Shown here in pieces: positions 35,211 to 43,090 of a DNA stretch of 64,000 nt. Position 1 is the first letter of the stretch. Each line of letters begins with the position of its first letter. Below the pieces are notes generated by a model that searched no databases, was not told the DNA's origin, and saw only the letters and a program-made list of their open reading frames with translations. Both the position numbers and the translations under genes were made by a program. This DNA comes from Flavobacteriaceae bacterium (lineage in GTDB: Bacteria; Bacteroidota; Bacteroidia; Flavobacteriales; Flavobacteriaceae), in contig DUDG01000012.1 in the NCBI GenBank assembly GCA_012959395.1, positions 1 to 64,000 on the forward strand. The letters are read 5' to 3'.

Positions 35211-35839
35211 GGAATGTTTAAATATTTATGTGTTTGAAGTGATACTTTCCATTTTGTGTTTTTCATGACGTAATCAACAATAATCGGCATCATCTCATCT
35301 CTTTTACTCCATTCAGGCTGAAGATAAAGAATACAATCATTATTAACTTTTTCTGATTGCTTTTCTGCAAATTGTAAATCATTCAAGTTATAAACAATAA
35401 CTTTTAACTCATTAGCTTTTTTATAAATTTCATTTAATGGATTTTTGTTCTTTTTAGGGGACAAGCAGATCCAATCCCAATCCCCCGTTAATTCATATGC
35501 GCCAGAAGTTTCAATATGAGTTTTAATATTATTTACATTTAACAATTTAGTCAAAGGAAACATATTCCACATTAATGGTTCTCCTCCAGTAACAACAACA
35601 ATTTTAGAATGTATTTTAGCTTCATTAACAATATTTACAATATCTGTTGGGGGATGAATATCTGGATCCCAACTCTCTTTAACATCACACCAATGGCAGC
35701 CCACATCGCATCCCCCTAACCTAATAAAATAGGCCGCTGATCCTTTATAAAACCCTTCCCCTTGAATTGTATAAAAAGCTTCCATTAAAGGGAGTAAAGT
35801 TCCTTCATTTATTTTTAAATTGATGTTTATTGAATTCAT
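35207..35839 (-). CDS. queE: 7-carboxy-7-deazaguanine synthase (radical SAM)
   Basis: QueE turns 6-carboxy-tetrahydropterin into 7-carboxy-7-deazaguanine in queuosine synthesis. The 210-residue product starts with the family's MEAFYTIQGEGFYKGSAAY segment, then the iron-sulfur motif C-x3-C-x2-C at Cys44, Cys48 and Cys51 (GGCDVGCHWCDV) and the GGEPLMW glycine-rich SAM motif. LQPEWSKRDE and QTHKYLNIP close the protein as usual. queC and queD are not in the window. It overlaps namZ by TTAA at the 3' end, and its -7 box is only 4 bases from the start codon. Confidence 0.95.
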   Translation of the reverse strand: MNSININLKINEGTLLPLMEAFYTIQGEGFYKGSAAYFIRLGGCDVGCHWCDVKESWDPDIHPPTDIVNIVNEAKIHSKIVVVTGGEPLMWNMFPLTKLLNVNNIKTHIETSGAYELTGDWDWICLSPKKNKNPLNEIYKKANELKVIVYNLNDLQFAEKQSEKVNNDCILYLQPEWSKRDEMMPIIVDYVMKNTKWKVSLQTHKYLNIP

Positions 35840-35843
35840 TTTG

Positions 35844-35851
35844 CAAATATA
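35844..35851 (-). promoter_or_regulatory. queE -7 box, very close to the start codon
   Basis: TATATTTG in the leftward direction matches the Bacteroidota -7 consensus and ends 4 bases before the ATG at 35839. Transcription should then start on or next to the start codon, giving a leaderless or nearly leaderless message. No well-spaced TTTG -33 box is visible. Confidence 0.45.
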
Positions 35852-35911
35852 TAGGATAAAATCAATTATGATTTAAAAGGAATTATTACTTTTAATAAAC
35901 TTTATATTTAT

Positions 35912-36457
35912 ATGAATAAATACATAATTATTTTTATAATTACTTTAATTTACGGTTGTAGTAATAATGATTATACAATAAAGAAAGGAAAAGTTGGAAA
36001 AATAAGCTCAGAAACAATTGTTAAACAACTTGATTCAATATATATTTTAGATTCAATAGTCCGAAGAATAGGAGAAGGAGACTATATGTTCTCAGGAGAT
36101 GATAATTATTTGATTTTTGATAAACAAAAAAATCATCTGTTAACTTTAACTCCTAAACAACAACATGATATTAATGAAACAATAGAAACAATAGAAATTA
36201 AAAGTGATAAATATTCAACTGATAAAGGTCTTACTATTAACAGTACATTTGAAGAGCTTCAAAATACTCACAAAATTTCTGCTATTCAAAATACTATTAA
36301 TAATATTATAGTGTTTGTAGACGAAATTGATGCCTATTTTATTATTGACAAAAATAATCTTCCTGTTGATTTAAGATTAGGAACTGATAAAAAAATTCAA
36401 GAAATAAATATTCATCCAAATGCTAAAATCAAAAAGTTTATGATTGGATGGTACTAA
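35912..36457 (+). CDS. Putative lipoprotein of unknown function
   Basis: The 181-residue product starts with a short lipoprotein signal ending in a lipobox-like LIYGC (Cys16), so it is probably anchored in an outer or inner membrane leaflet. The rest is soluble, rich in Ile, Asp, Asn and Lys, with alternating strand-like stretches (for example NNIIVFVDEIDAYFIIDKN and LPVDLRLG). No catalytic motif is visible and I do not recognise a family. It is divergent from queE and is followed by the disturbed region around the foreign aminotransferase. Confidence 0.7.
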   Translation: MNKYIIIFIITLIYGCSNNDYTIKKGKVGKISSETIVKQLDSIYILDSIVRRIGEGDYMFSGDDNYLIFDKQKNHLLTLTPKQQHDINETIETIEIKSDKYSTDKGLTINSTFEELQNTHKISAIQNTINNIIVFVDEIDAYFIIDKNNLPVDLRLGTDKKIQEINIHPNAKIKKFMIGWY

Positions 36458-36466
36458 ACTATTATT

Positions 36467-36532
36467 ATGAATAATCTAACTCCTTTCCATTTAGCTATTC
36501 CACTTGTTTCTTTTGGGCAAAATTATATATAA
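36467..36532 (+). pseudogene. Possible N-terminal remnant of a VOC-family gene
   Basis: A start codon at 36467 opens MNNLTPFHLAIPLV and then runs out of family resemblance, reaching a stop at 36530-36532 after 21 codons. TPFHLAIPV is the usual beginning of glyoxalase/bleomycin-resistance (VOC) proteins, whose first metal ligand is that His. I read this as the broken 5' end of a VOC gene cut by the insertion of the foreign aminotransferase. The match is only about 12 residues, so chance cannot be excluded. Confidence 0.45.
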
Positions 36533-36542
36533 GAATTATTTC

Positions 36543-37769
36543 ATGAATTACAAGATGATGACACTTGATGAAAAATTTAAAGCTCTTGAGATAAACAATG
36601 CTCCTGGTCAGGAAATCCGACAAAATCTAGGAGATCTTAATGCCATTATGCATGGCGAGAAACTTGATGGAGTTCCTGTTGATTTCTCTCACGGGGATGT
36701 AGATGCCTTTCCTCCAACACCCAATTCTGATGCGGCTTGGAAAGATGGTTTTAGTAGAGGAGGGTGTCAAGCGTATACCGAGTATCGAGGATCGGCCGAG
36801 ATACGAAATAGACTGGCTGCTCGACTTGGGAAGTTTACTGGTCGACCAATTGAGACTAATAGCGAATTGATTATAACTCCTGGAACTCAAGGTGCATTAT
36901 TTTTGGCGCTTGGTGCGACAGTTGCTGCTGGGACGAAAGTTGCTGTAGTTGAACCCGACTATTTTGCCAACCGCAAACTTGTTAAATTCTTCGACGGTGA
37001 AGTTGTACCAATTCCTTTAAACTATAAGGATTCTCAATCTGAAAATAGTCCAGATCTTGATCGAATTGAAGACGTATTTAAAAGAGGAACAAAGGTTTTA
37101 GTCTTTTCAACACCCAATAATCCAACAGGTCTTGTATATTCAAACACTACAATAACTAAAATAGCAGATCTTGCAGCAACACATGATGTTACTGTAATCG
37201 TGGATCAACTATATTCTAGAATGCTATATAGCGGTGAGGTCTATACTCATCTTCGTTCTTGTGATGTTCAGCCTGAAAATCTAATTACAATCATGGGCCC
37301 ATCAAAAACTGAATCTCTTAGCGGATTCCGGCTTGGAGTCGCATTTGGTACACCAAAATTGATTAAAAGAATGGAATGCCTTCAAGCGATCGTTTCTCTC
37401 CGTGCTGCAGGATACAATCAAGCGGCTCTTGATACTTGGTTTCAGGAACCTTTAGACTGGATGGAAAATCGTATTCGAAAACATGAATCAATAAGAGATG
37501 AATTACTACAAACTTTCAGGGCTGCTAATCTCCATACAGCAAGCCCACAGGCTGGTAGCTATCTTTTTCCACAACTGCCACCGCTTAGTGTAGATTTATA
37601 TACTTTTATACGATTGCTTCGCTACCAGGCAAGCGTAATCGTTACGCCTGGATCAGAATTTGACCCTAATTGTACTGATAGTATTCGACTAAACTTTTCA
37701 CAAGACCACTGTTTAGCGGTTGCGGCAGCACAAAGAATCATAAAAATGGTGGAAATTTATAAAATCTGA
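36543..37769 (+). CDS. Class I/II PLP-dependent aminotransferase, likely horizontally acquired
   Basis: From the ATG at 36543 the product is 408 residues with a fold-type I aminotransferase core: PGTQGALFLAL, FSTPNNPTGLVYS (Asn of NPTG near residue 193), VDQLYSRM (Asp221 and Tyr224), PLP lysine Lys255 in GPSKTESLSGFRLG, and the carboxylate-binding Arg in DSIRLNFS. The substrate is unknown. Base and codon use differ from all neighbours: 30 of 60 bases are G or C at 36781-36840 and 29 of 60 at 37381-37440, against 14 of 60 at 35941-36000, and Arg is often CGA/CGC/CGT instead of AGA. Fragments of other genes flank it, which suggests a recent transfer. An in-frame TTG at 36504 is an unlikely start. 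Confidence 0.85.
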   Translation: MNYKMMTLDEKFKALEINNAPGQEIRQNLGDLNAIMHGEKLDGVPVDFSHGDVDAFPPTPNSDAAWKDGFSRGGCQAYTEYRGSAEIRNRLAARLGKFTGRPIETNSELIITPGTQGALFLALGATVAAGTKVAVVEPDYFANRKLVKFFDGEVVPIPLNYKDSQSENSPDLDRIEDVFKRGTKVLVFSTPNNPTGLVYSNTTITKIADLAATHDVTVIVDQLYSRMLYSGEVYTHLRSCDVQPENLITIMGPSKTESLSGFRLGVAFGTPKLIKRMECLQAIVSLRAAGYNQAALDTWFQEPLDWMENRIRKHESIRDELLQTFRAANLHTASPQAGSYLFPQLPPLSVDLYTFIRLLRYQASVIVTPGSEFDPNCTDSIRLNFSQDHCLAVAAAQRIIKMVEIYKI

Positions 37770-37896
37770 ATCTGAAAAAAGAGGAGTTCAGTATTTTGAT
37801 ATTATAACAATTTCCAGAAGAGCCTTAAAAGACAAAACTTTAATAGCTAGTGATGGTTTACACCCAAGCGGAAAGATGTATAAATTATGGCATTAG
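37762..37896 (+). pseudogene. C-terminal remnant of an SGNH/GDSL hydrolase gene
   Basis: In a frame different from the aminotransferase, an open stretch with no start reads GVQYFDIITISRRALKD and then ASDGLHPSGKMYKLW before a stop at 37894-37896. D-G-L-H-P-S is the catalytic Asp/His block V of SGNH hydrolases and lies at the right distance from the C-terminus. The upstream three quarters of the gene, with the GDS block, are missing. The AT-rich bases match the host genome, so this is a native gene truncated at the right border of the aminotransferase insert. Confidence 0.7.
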
Positions 37897-37952
37897 CGCT
37901 TTTAATATCAATTTTAGGAATTATATTAACTATAATTGATAATAAAAATTAA
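37887..37952 (+). other. 21-codon hydrophobic open frame
   Basis: An ATG inside the end of the SGNH remnant opens MALALLISILGIILTIIDNKN and stops at 37950-37952, overlapping the folD stop on the other strand. It would be a single hydrophobic helix. There is no supporting promoter or relative that I know, so it may be chance. Confidence 0.2.
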
Positions 37953-38830
37953 TAATTTTTTAATAAACTCCTAGATAATAAAGTATTCTTTAAAAGCATA
38001 GCTATTGTCATAGGACCAACACCTCCAGGAACTGGTGTTATATAACTAGCCTTTTGTTTAACAGAATCAAAATCTACATCTCCTCTTATAACATAACCTT
38101 TTGGATGATTACTATCTTTTACTCTAGTAATTCCCACATCAATTACAACAACTCCATCTTTTACCATTTCATTTTTTACAAAACCAGGTATTCCTAAAGC
38201 AGAGATGATTATATCTGCGTTCTTGGTGTAGTTTTCAATATTTTTTGTTCTACTATGGACTACCGTAACAGTTGAATCACCCGGATTACCTTTACTATTC
38301 ATTAGTATACTAATAGGTCTACCAACTATATGACTTCTTCCTATTACTACAGTGTACTTACCCTTTGTTTCAATATCATACCTTTTTAATAACTCCATAA
38401 TTCCAAATGGTGTAGCAGGAATAAATGTTTTCATATTAAGGGCCATCTTTCCAAAGTTAGTGGGGTGAAAACCATCAACATCTTTATTTGGATTTATTGC
38501 TAATAATATTTTTTCTTCATCAATATGATCAGGCAAAGGTAATTGGACGATAAATCCATCAATATTATCATCATTATTTAACTCTTGTATTTTTTTAAGT
38601 AATTCTTTCTCCAATATATCTACAGGTAATTTAACCAAGGTAGAATTAAATCCAACTTGCTGGCATGATCTAACTTTACTAGCAACGTAAGTTAAGCTAG
38701 CTCCATCTTCGCCTACTAAAACAGCAGCTAAATGAGGAGGGCGTTCTCCATTAGATATGATTTGATCTACTTCAACTTTAATTTCTTCCTTTATTAAATT
38801 AGAAATATTTTTACCGTCTATTATTTTCAT
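37949..38830 (-). CDS. folD: Methylenetetrahydrofolate dehydrogenase/cyclohydrolase
   Basis: FolD interconverts 5,10-methylene-, methenyl- and 10-formyl-tetrahydrofolate, supplying one-carbon units for purines and formyl-Met-tRNA. The 293-residue product has the family blocks YVASKVRSCQQVG (catalytic Lys52), DGFIVQLPLPDHI, the dinucleotide site GRSHIVGRPISILM, and TPVPGGVGPMTIAMLLKNT at the C-terminus. It lies 9 bases downstream of ffh on the same strand, so they are probably co-transcribed. Its 3' end faces the remnant region. Confidence 0.96.
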   Translation of the reverse strand: MKIIDGKNISNLIKEEIKVEVDQIISNGERPPHLAAVLVGEDGASLTYVASKVRSCQQVGFNSTLVKLPVDILEKELLKKIQELNNDDNIDGFIVQLPLPDHIDEEKILLAINPNKDVDGFHPTNFGKMALNMKTFIPATPFGIMELLKRYDIETKGKYTVVIGRSHIVGRPISILMNSKGNPGDSTVTVVHSRTKNIENYTKNADIIISALGIPGFVKNEMVKDGVVVIDVGITRVKDSNHPKGYVIRGDVDFDSVKQKASYITPVPGGVGPMTIAMLLKNTLLSRSLLKNY

Positions 38831-38839
38831 GATTATAAT

Positions 38840-40168
38840 TTACTTCATTCCTTGCATCATTTGCGTTAATTTATTAGAACCTCCTGCTTGCATCATTTTC
38901 ATCATTTTAGACATTTGCTCAAATTGTTTTAATAATTTATTCAATTCTTTAATATCTAAACCACTTCCTTTAGAAATTCTTTTTTTTCTGTTTACATCTA
39001 TTATTTTTGGATTTGATCTTTCTTTAGGAGTCATAGAATAAATCAATGCTTCAATATGTTTAAAAGAATCATCCTCAATTTCAGTATCACCCATGGCCTT
39101 ATTAGCACCCGGAATCATATTTACCATTTCCTTAAGATTACCCATTTGCTTAATTTTTTTAATTTGATCTAAAAAATCATCAAAACCAAATTGACTTTTA
39201 GCAATTTTCTTGCTTAAAATACGAGCTTGTTTTTCATCATAAAAGTCATGTGCCTTTTCTACTAGAGAAACGATATCACCCATACCCAAAATCCTATCAG
39301 CCATTCTTTCAGGATGAAATACATCAATAGCATCCATTTTTTCTCCAGTTCCAATAAATTTTATAGGCTTATCTACAATAGACTTAATGGAAAGCGCTGC
39401 TCCTCCTCTTGTATCTCCATCAAGTTTAGTAAGTATTACTCCATCGAAGTTTAAGATGTCATTAAATGTCTTTGCAGTATTAACAGCATCCTGACCTGTC
39501 ATAGAATCAACTACAAATAATGTTTCATTTGGGCTAACCGCCTGATGAATATCTTTTATTTCATTCATCATTCTTTCATCAATAGCTAACCTACCTGCAG
39601 TATCAATAATTACTGTGTTTTTTCCATTATTTTTAGCATAATCGATAGAATCCTTTGCAATTTTAACAGGGTTTTTTTCAAGCTCATCACTATAAACTTC
39701 AACACCTAATTGTTCACCAATAACTTTTAGCTGATCTATAGCTGCAGGTCTATAAACATCACATGCTACTAAAAGTGGATTCTTTGATTTTTTACTAATT
39801 AAATATTTTGCAAGTTTTCCGCAAAATGTTGTTTTACCAGAACCTTGTAAACCAGACATTAAAACAATTGTTAAAGAATTTGAAAGGTTAATACCAGAAG
39901 TGTTTCCACCCATCAGATCTGTCAATTCATCTTTGACAATCTTCACCATCAATTGACCTGGATTAAGAGTTGTTAAAACATTTTGACCAATTGCTTTCTT
40001 TTTTACATTGGCTGTAAATTCTTTAGCTGTTTTAAAATTAACATCTGCTTCAAGCAATGCTCTTCTTACTTCTTTTAAAGTTTCAGCAACATTAATTTCT
40101 GTAATCTTACCATGTCCTTTAAGGACTTTTAAAGCAGAATTAAGTTTATCTGTAAGGTTGTTAAACAT
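38840..40168 (-). CDS. ffh: Signal recognition particle protein Ffh
   Basis: Ffh binds signal peptides and 4.5S RNA and, with FtsY, brings ribosomes to SecYEG. The 442-residue product has the helical N domain, the SRP GTPase with GLQGSGKTTFCGKLA, DVYRPAAIDQL, IDTAGR and TKLDGDTRGGAAL, then the M domain with GPF/MPGANKAMG, the RNA-binding KRISKGSGL and a methionine-rich tail. The secY gene is also in this window. A 12-bp inverted repeat that contains a -7 box lies just upstream. Confidence 0.97.
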   Translation of the reverse strand: MFNNLTDKLNSALKVLKGHGKITEINVAETLKEVRRALLEADVNFKTAKEFTANVKKKAIGQNVLTTLNPGQLMVKIVKDELTDLMGGNTSGINLSNSLTIVLMSGLQGSGKTTFCGKLAKYLISKKSKNPLLVACDVYRPAAIDQLKVIGEQLGVEVYSDELEKNPVKIAKDSIDYAKNNGKNTVIIDTAGRLAIDERMMNEIKDIHQAVSPNETLFVVDSMTGQDAVNTAKTFNDILNFDGVILTKLDGDTRGGAALSIKSIVDKPIKFIGTGEKMDAIDVFHPERMADRILGMGDIVSLVEKAHDFYDEKQARILSKKIAKSQFGFDDFLDQIKKIKQMGNLKEMVNMIPGANKAMGDTEIEDDSFKHIEALIYSMTPKERSNPKIIDVNRKKRISKGSGLDIKELNKLLKQFEQMSKMMKMMQAGGSNKLTQMMQGMK

Positions 40169-40179
40169 TAAAAAATATT

Positions 40180-40207
40180 TATTTACAAATCTAAGGATTT
40201 GTAAATA
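40180..40207. promoter_or_regulatory. Inverted repeat containing the ffh -7 box
   Basis: A perfect 12-bp inverted repeat with a 4-base loop (arms TATTTACAAATC at 40180-40191 and its complement at 40196-40207) ends 11 bases before the ffh start at 40168. On the leftward strand TAGATTTG at 40193-40186 matches TAnnTTTG. The layout suggests promoter plus operator, but no clear -33 box is visible. The remaining bases to argS (40208-40268) show only a short palindrome, TTAGTACTAA, at 40208-40217. Confidence 0.4.
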
Positions 40208-40268
40208 TTAGTACTAAAAGTAAGGTTATTTATTTTTTATAATTACTAAAACACAAAGAATTAATCAA

Positions 40269-42047
40269 TCACATTTTATTTGGCACATCAACTCCAAGTA
40301 GAGACATTGAAGATTTTATAACTAATCCTACTTTAAAAGAAAGATTCAATCTAAAGTTTTTGATTTCATTATCATCTACTTTTAGAATAGAAGTCGATTG
40401 ATAATATGAGTTAAAAACTTTGACCAGTTCATATGTATAGTTAGCTATAAGTGCAGGACTTAAGTTATCAGCAGAATTTTTTATAGCTAAAGGATATTGC
40501 GTTAATAGCTTTAAAATATTTTTTTCTTTAATGTTAATTTTTAAATTAATGTCAGTATTTAATATAGAAAATTTTACTTTATTAACAAGTGACTGAATTC
40601 TAGCATAAGCATATTGAATAAAAGGACCTGTATTTCCATTAAAATCAATAGATTCTTTAGGATCAAATAAAATTCTTTTTTTAGGATCTACTTTTAATAT
40701 AAAGTACTTGAGTGCGCCTAACCCTATAACACTATTCAAGTTTTCTTTTTCATCTTCAGAAAACTCATTAATTTTCCCTAATTCTTCAGACAATAGACTA
40801 GCATTTTTTTTCATTTCAAAAACCAATTCATCTGCATCTACCACTGTGCCTTCTCTACTTTTCATTTTACCTGATGGAAGATCAACCATTCCATAGCTTA
40901 AATGATGCAATTGATTAGACCAGTTAAAACCTAACTTATTTAATATTTTAAATAACACTTTAAAATGATAATCCTGTTCATTACCAACGGTATAAATTAC
41001 ACCGTTCATTTTGGGATAATCTTTATACCTTAAATAAGCAGTACCTAAATCTTGTGTCATATAAACAGAAGTTCCATCAGATCTTAATAATATTTTTTCA
41101 TCCAATCCTTCATCAATTAAGTCAACCCATATTGAGCCATCTTCTTTTTTAAAGAAAATATTATTTTTTAATCCTTCATTTATAATTTCTTTACCAAGTA
41201 AATAGGTTTTGCTTTCATAGTAATAAGAGTCAAAATCAACTCCTAAATCACGATACGTTTTATCAAAACCTTCATATACCCATGAGTTCATTTTTTTCCA
41301 AAGTTTTATGACTTCTTTATCTCCAGCCTCCCATTTAATCAATAAATTCTGAGCTTCTAAAAAAATCGATGCATTTTTTTCAGCATCCAATTTAGATTGA
41401 CCACTTTTTATTAAATCTGAAATTTCTTTCTTATATATTTTATCAAAAAGAACATAATATTTTCCAACAAATAAATCACCTTTATCACCTGTATCTATTG
41501 GAGTGGTATTTTTACCATATTTTAACCAAGCTATTATAGATTTACAAATGTGAATTCCTCTATCATTTATTATTTGTGTTTTATGAACATTTTTTCCGGA
41601 AGCTTCCAATATTTTAGAAATTGAGTAACCTAAAAGAATGTTTCTAATATGTCCCAGATGAAGTGGTTTGTTTGTGTTTGGAGACGAGTATTCTACTAAA
41701 AATAAAGGATTACTAGAGCTGGGTTTAATTAATCCAAAATCATCAATTTTAATTATTTCATTTAAAAATTCAATATAAAATTTACTATCAATAACTAAGT
41801 TTATAAATCCTTGAATCAAATTATAACTCTCTACATATTTTGAATTATTTATAAGATAAACTCCTATTTCATTTCCAATGTCTTTTGAAGATTTTCTAAG
41901 TAATTTCACTAAGGGAAAAATCACTATTGTTATATCACCTTCAAAATCTTTTTTTGTAAATTGAATTTCAATATTTTTAAAGTCAATATTATACTTTGAG
42001 TTCAAAAATTGAGATAATTCAGTTTTTAAGATTGTATTGATATCCAT
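40269..42047 (-). CDS. argS: Arginyl-tRNA synthetase
   Basis: ArgS charges tRNA-Arg, a class I synthetase. The product is 592 residues from the ATG at 42047 (a TTG one codon earlier is less likely). The N-terminal additional domain occupies about 110 residues; the active site has SSPNTNKPLHLGHIRNILLG, the HIGH motif reading HLGH, and later SGKMKSREG in place of KMSKS, as usual in ArgRS. The C-terminal helical anticodon-binding domain is complete. It stands between ffh and the amidinotransferase-type genes. Confidence 0.97.
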   Translation of the reverse strand: MDINTILKTELSQFLNSKYNIDFKNIEIQFTKKDFEGDITIVIFPLVKLLRKSSKDIGNEIGVYLINNSKYVESYNLIQGFINLVIDSKFYIEFLNEIIKIDDFGLIKPSSSNPLFLVEYSSPNTNKPLHLGHIRNILLGYSISKILEASGKNVHKTQIINDRGIHICKSIIAWLKYGKNTTPIDTGDKGDLFVGKYYVLFDKIYKKEISDLIKSGQSKLDAEKNASIFLEAQNLLIKWEAGDKEVIKLWKKMNSWVYEGFDKTYRDLGVDFDSYYYESKTYLLGKEIINEGLKNNIFFKKEDGSIWVDLIDEGLDEKILLRSDGTSVYMTQDLGTAYLRYKDYPKMNGVIYTVGNEQDYHFKVLFKILNKLGFNWSNQLHHLSYGMVDLPSGKMKSREGTVVDADELVFEMKKNASLLSEELGKINEFSEDEKENLNSVIGLGALKYFILKVDPKKRILFDPKESIDFNGNTGPFIQYAYARIQSLVNKVKFSILNTDINLKINIKEKNILKLLTQYPLAIKNSADNLSPALIANYTYELVKVFNSYYQSTSILKVDDNEIKNFRLNLSFKVGLVIKSSMSLLGVDVPNKM

Positions 42048-42138
42048 CAAATTAATTTCGAGTAAATATACTTATAAAATGAATAAATATGTTTTTATAA
42101 ATTCCCTTTATACTAGCATAAGCACATAGATAAATTTT

Positions 42139-42159
42139 AAAAAAACATCTAAGTTTAGA
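42139..42159 (-). terminator. Weak intrinsic terminator candidate after ctlX
   Basis: Leftward of the ctlX stop a short stem (TCTAA/TTAGA, 42148-42159, two-base loop) is followed by seven U positions (A tract 42139-42145). The stem is only 5 bp and AT-rich, so it is a weak candidate for the end of the carA-eno-gltA-ctlX unit. The rest of 42051-42163 shows nothing I can name. Confidence 0.3.
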
Positions 42160-42163
42160 ATAT

Positions 42164-43087
42164 CTAGTTAAAAATTTCAGCTATCATACACCTTACACTT
42201 CCACCTCCACATTTCTCAATAGTATCAACACTTGATGATATGATTTTCGAATACTTGCTTAATCTTTCAATTTGATTTTTATTCAAGGAATTATAGGCAA
42301 TTTGACTCATAATAAGAAAGCTGTTTTTATTTACAATTAACTCAATCATGTTACCAGCAAATGAATTCAATTGATCTTCAGAAATTATAATTATCTCTTT
42401 ATTATCATCTTCTAAACTTTGTATGACCTTGTTTCTTTCATTTTTATTATCAATTGAATCAAGACATATTACAGCATACTTTTTGCCGACACACATCATT
42501 ACATTGGTATGATAGATTTTTTGTCTTTTTGAATCAACTGTATGAAATGAATTAAAAATAATAGGCATATAATTAAAATCACTACAAAATTCCTCAATTA
42601 AATTTTCACTAGTTCTTTCTGAAATAGAACAATAAGTTTTTTTGTTAATTCTATCTAAAACCATACTTCCTGTACCTTCCAAAAAAAAATTATTTTTTTC
42701 AGCTTCACTATAATCTATAACCTCATTAATTTTAACATTATTTTCTTCCAAAAAAACAATAACATTTTCACTTCTTTCAAGCCTTCTGTTTTCTGCAAAC
42801 ATTGGATAAATTGCAATTTTCTGATCCTTATGAAAAGTGACCCAATTATTAGGGAAAATAGAATCAGGAGTATCATGTTTGAAATCATCTTGATAAACTA
42901 ATACATTAATTCCAGAAACTTTCATTTTTTCGACTAGACTATCAAATTCAATTATAGCCTGATTCAATATAAAATCATTTTCTAGTTGAATAGATTTTGT
43001 TTGAAAAAAATTATTTTCTAAAGTTTCTTGATTTACTCTAAAGTTACAAGGTCTTATCATTAACACAGAATGTAAATTACTGCTCAT
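42164..43087 (-). CDS. ctlX: Citrulline utilization hydrolase CtlX-type amidinotransferase-fold enzyme
   Basis: The 307-residue product belongs to the guanidine-modifying (amidinotransferase/ADI) superfamily. It has the early MIRPCNFRVNQET segment, PDSIFPNNWVTFH (Asp/Asn substrate loop), FLEGTGSMVLD (E-G-x-G), NSFHTVD..IYHTNVMMCVG with the catalytic His, and the nucleophile Cys300 in GGGSVRCMIAEIF. These match the CtlX type annotated as citrulline hydrolase. The exact substrate is inferred from family. It is 3 bases from the related gene upstream in the same operon. Confidence 0.82.
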   Translation of the reverse strand: MSSNLHSVLMIRPCNFRVNQETLENNFFQTKSIQLENDFILNQAIIEFDSLVEKMKVSGINVLVYQDDFKHDTPDSIFPNNWVTFHKDQKIAIYPMFAENRRLERSENVIVFLEENNVKINEVIDYSEAEKNNFFLEGTGSMVLDRINKKTYCSISERTSENLIEEFCSDFNYMPIIFNSFHTVDSKRQKIYHTNVMMCVGKKYAVICLDSIDNKNERNKVIQSLEDDNKEIIIISEDQLNSFAGNMIELIVNKNSFLIMSQIAYNSLNKNQIERLSKYSKIISSSVDTIEKCGGGSVRCMIAEIFN

Positions 43088-43090
43088 AGA

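Noticed and set aside
36504-36542. TTG start of the aminotransferase at 36504
   Set aside because: The extra 13 residues do not resemble aminotransferases and have host-like AT-rich bases; the ATG at 36543 is preferred.
36458-37952. Insertion sequence or integrative element around the aminotransferase
   Set aside because: No transposase or integrase, no terminal inverted repeats and no target duplication were seen at the borders.
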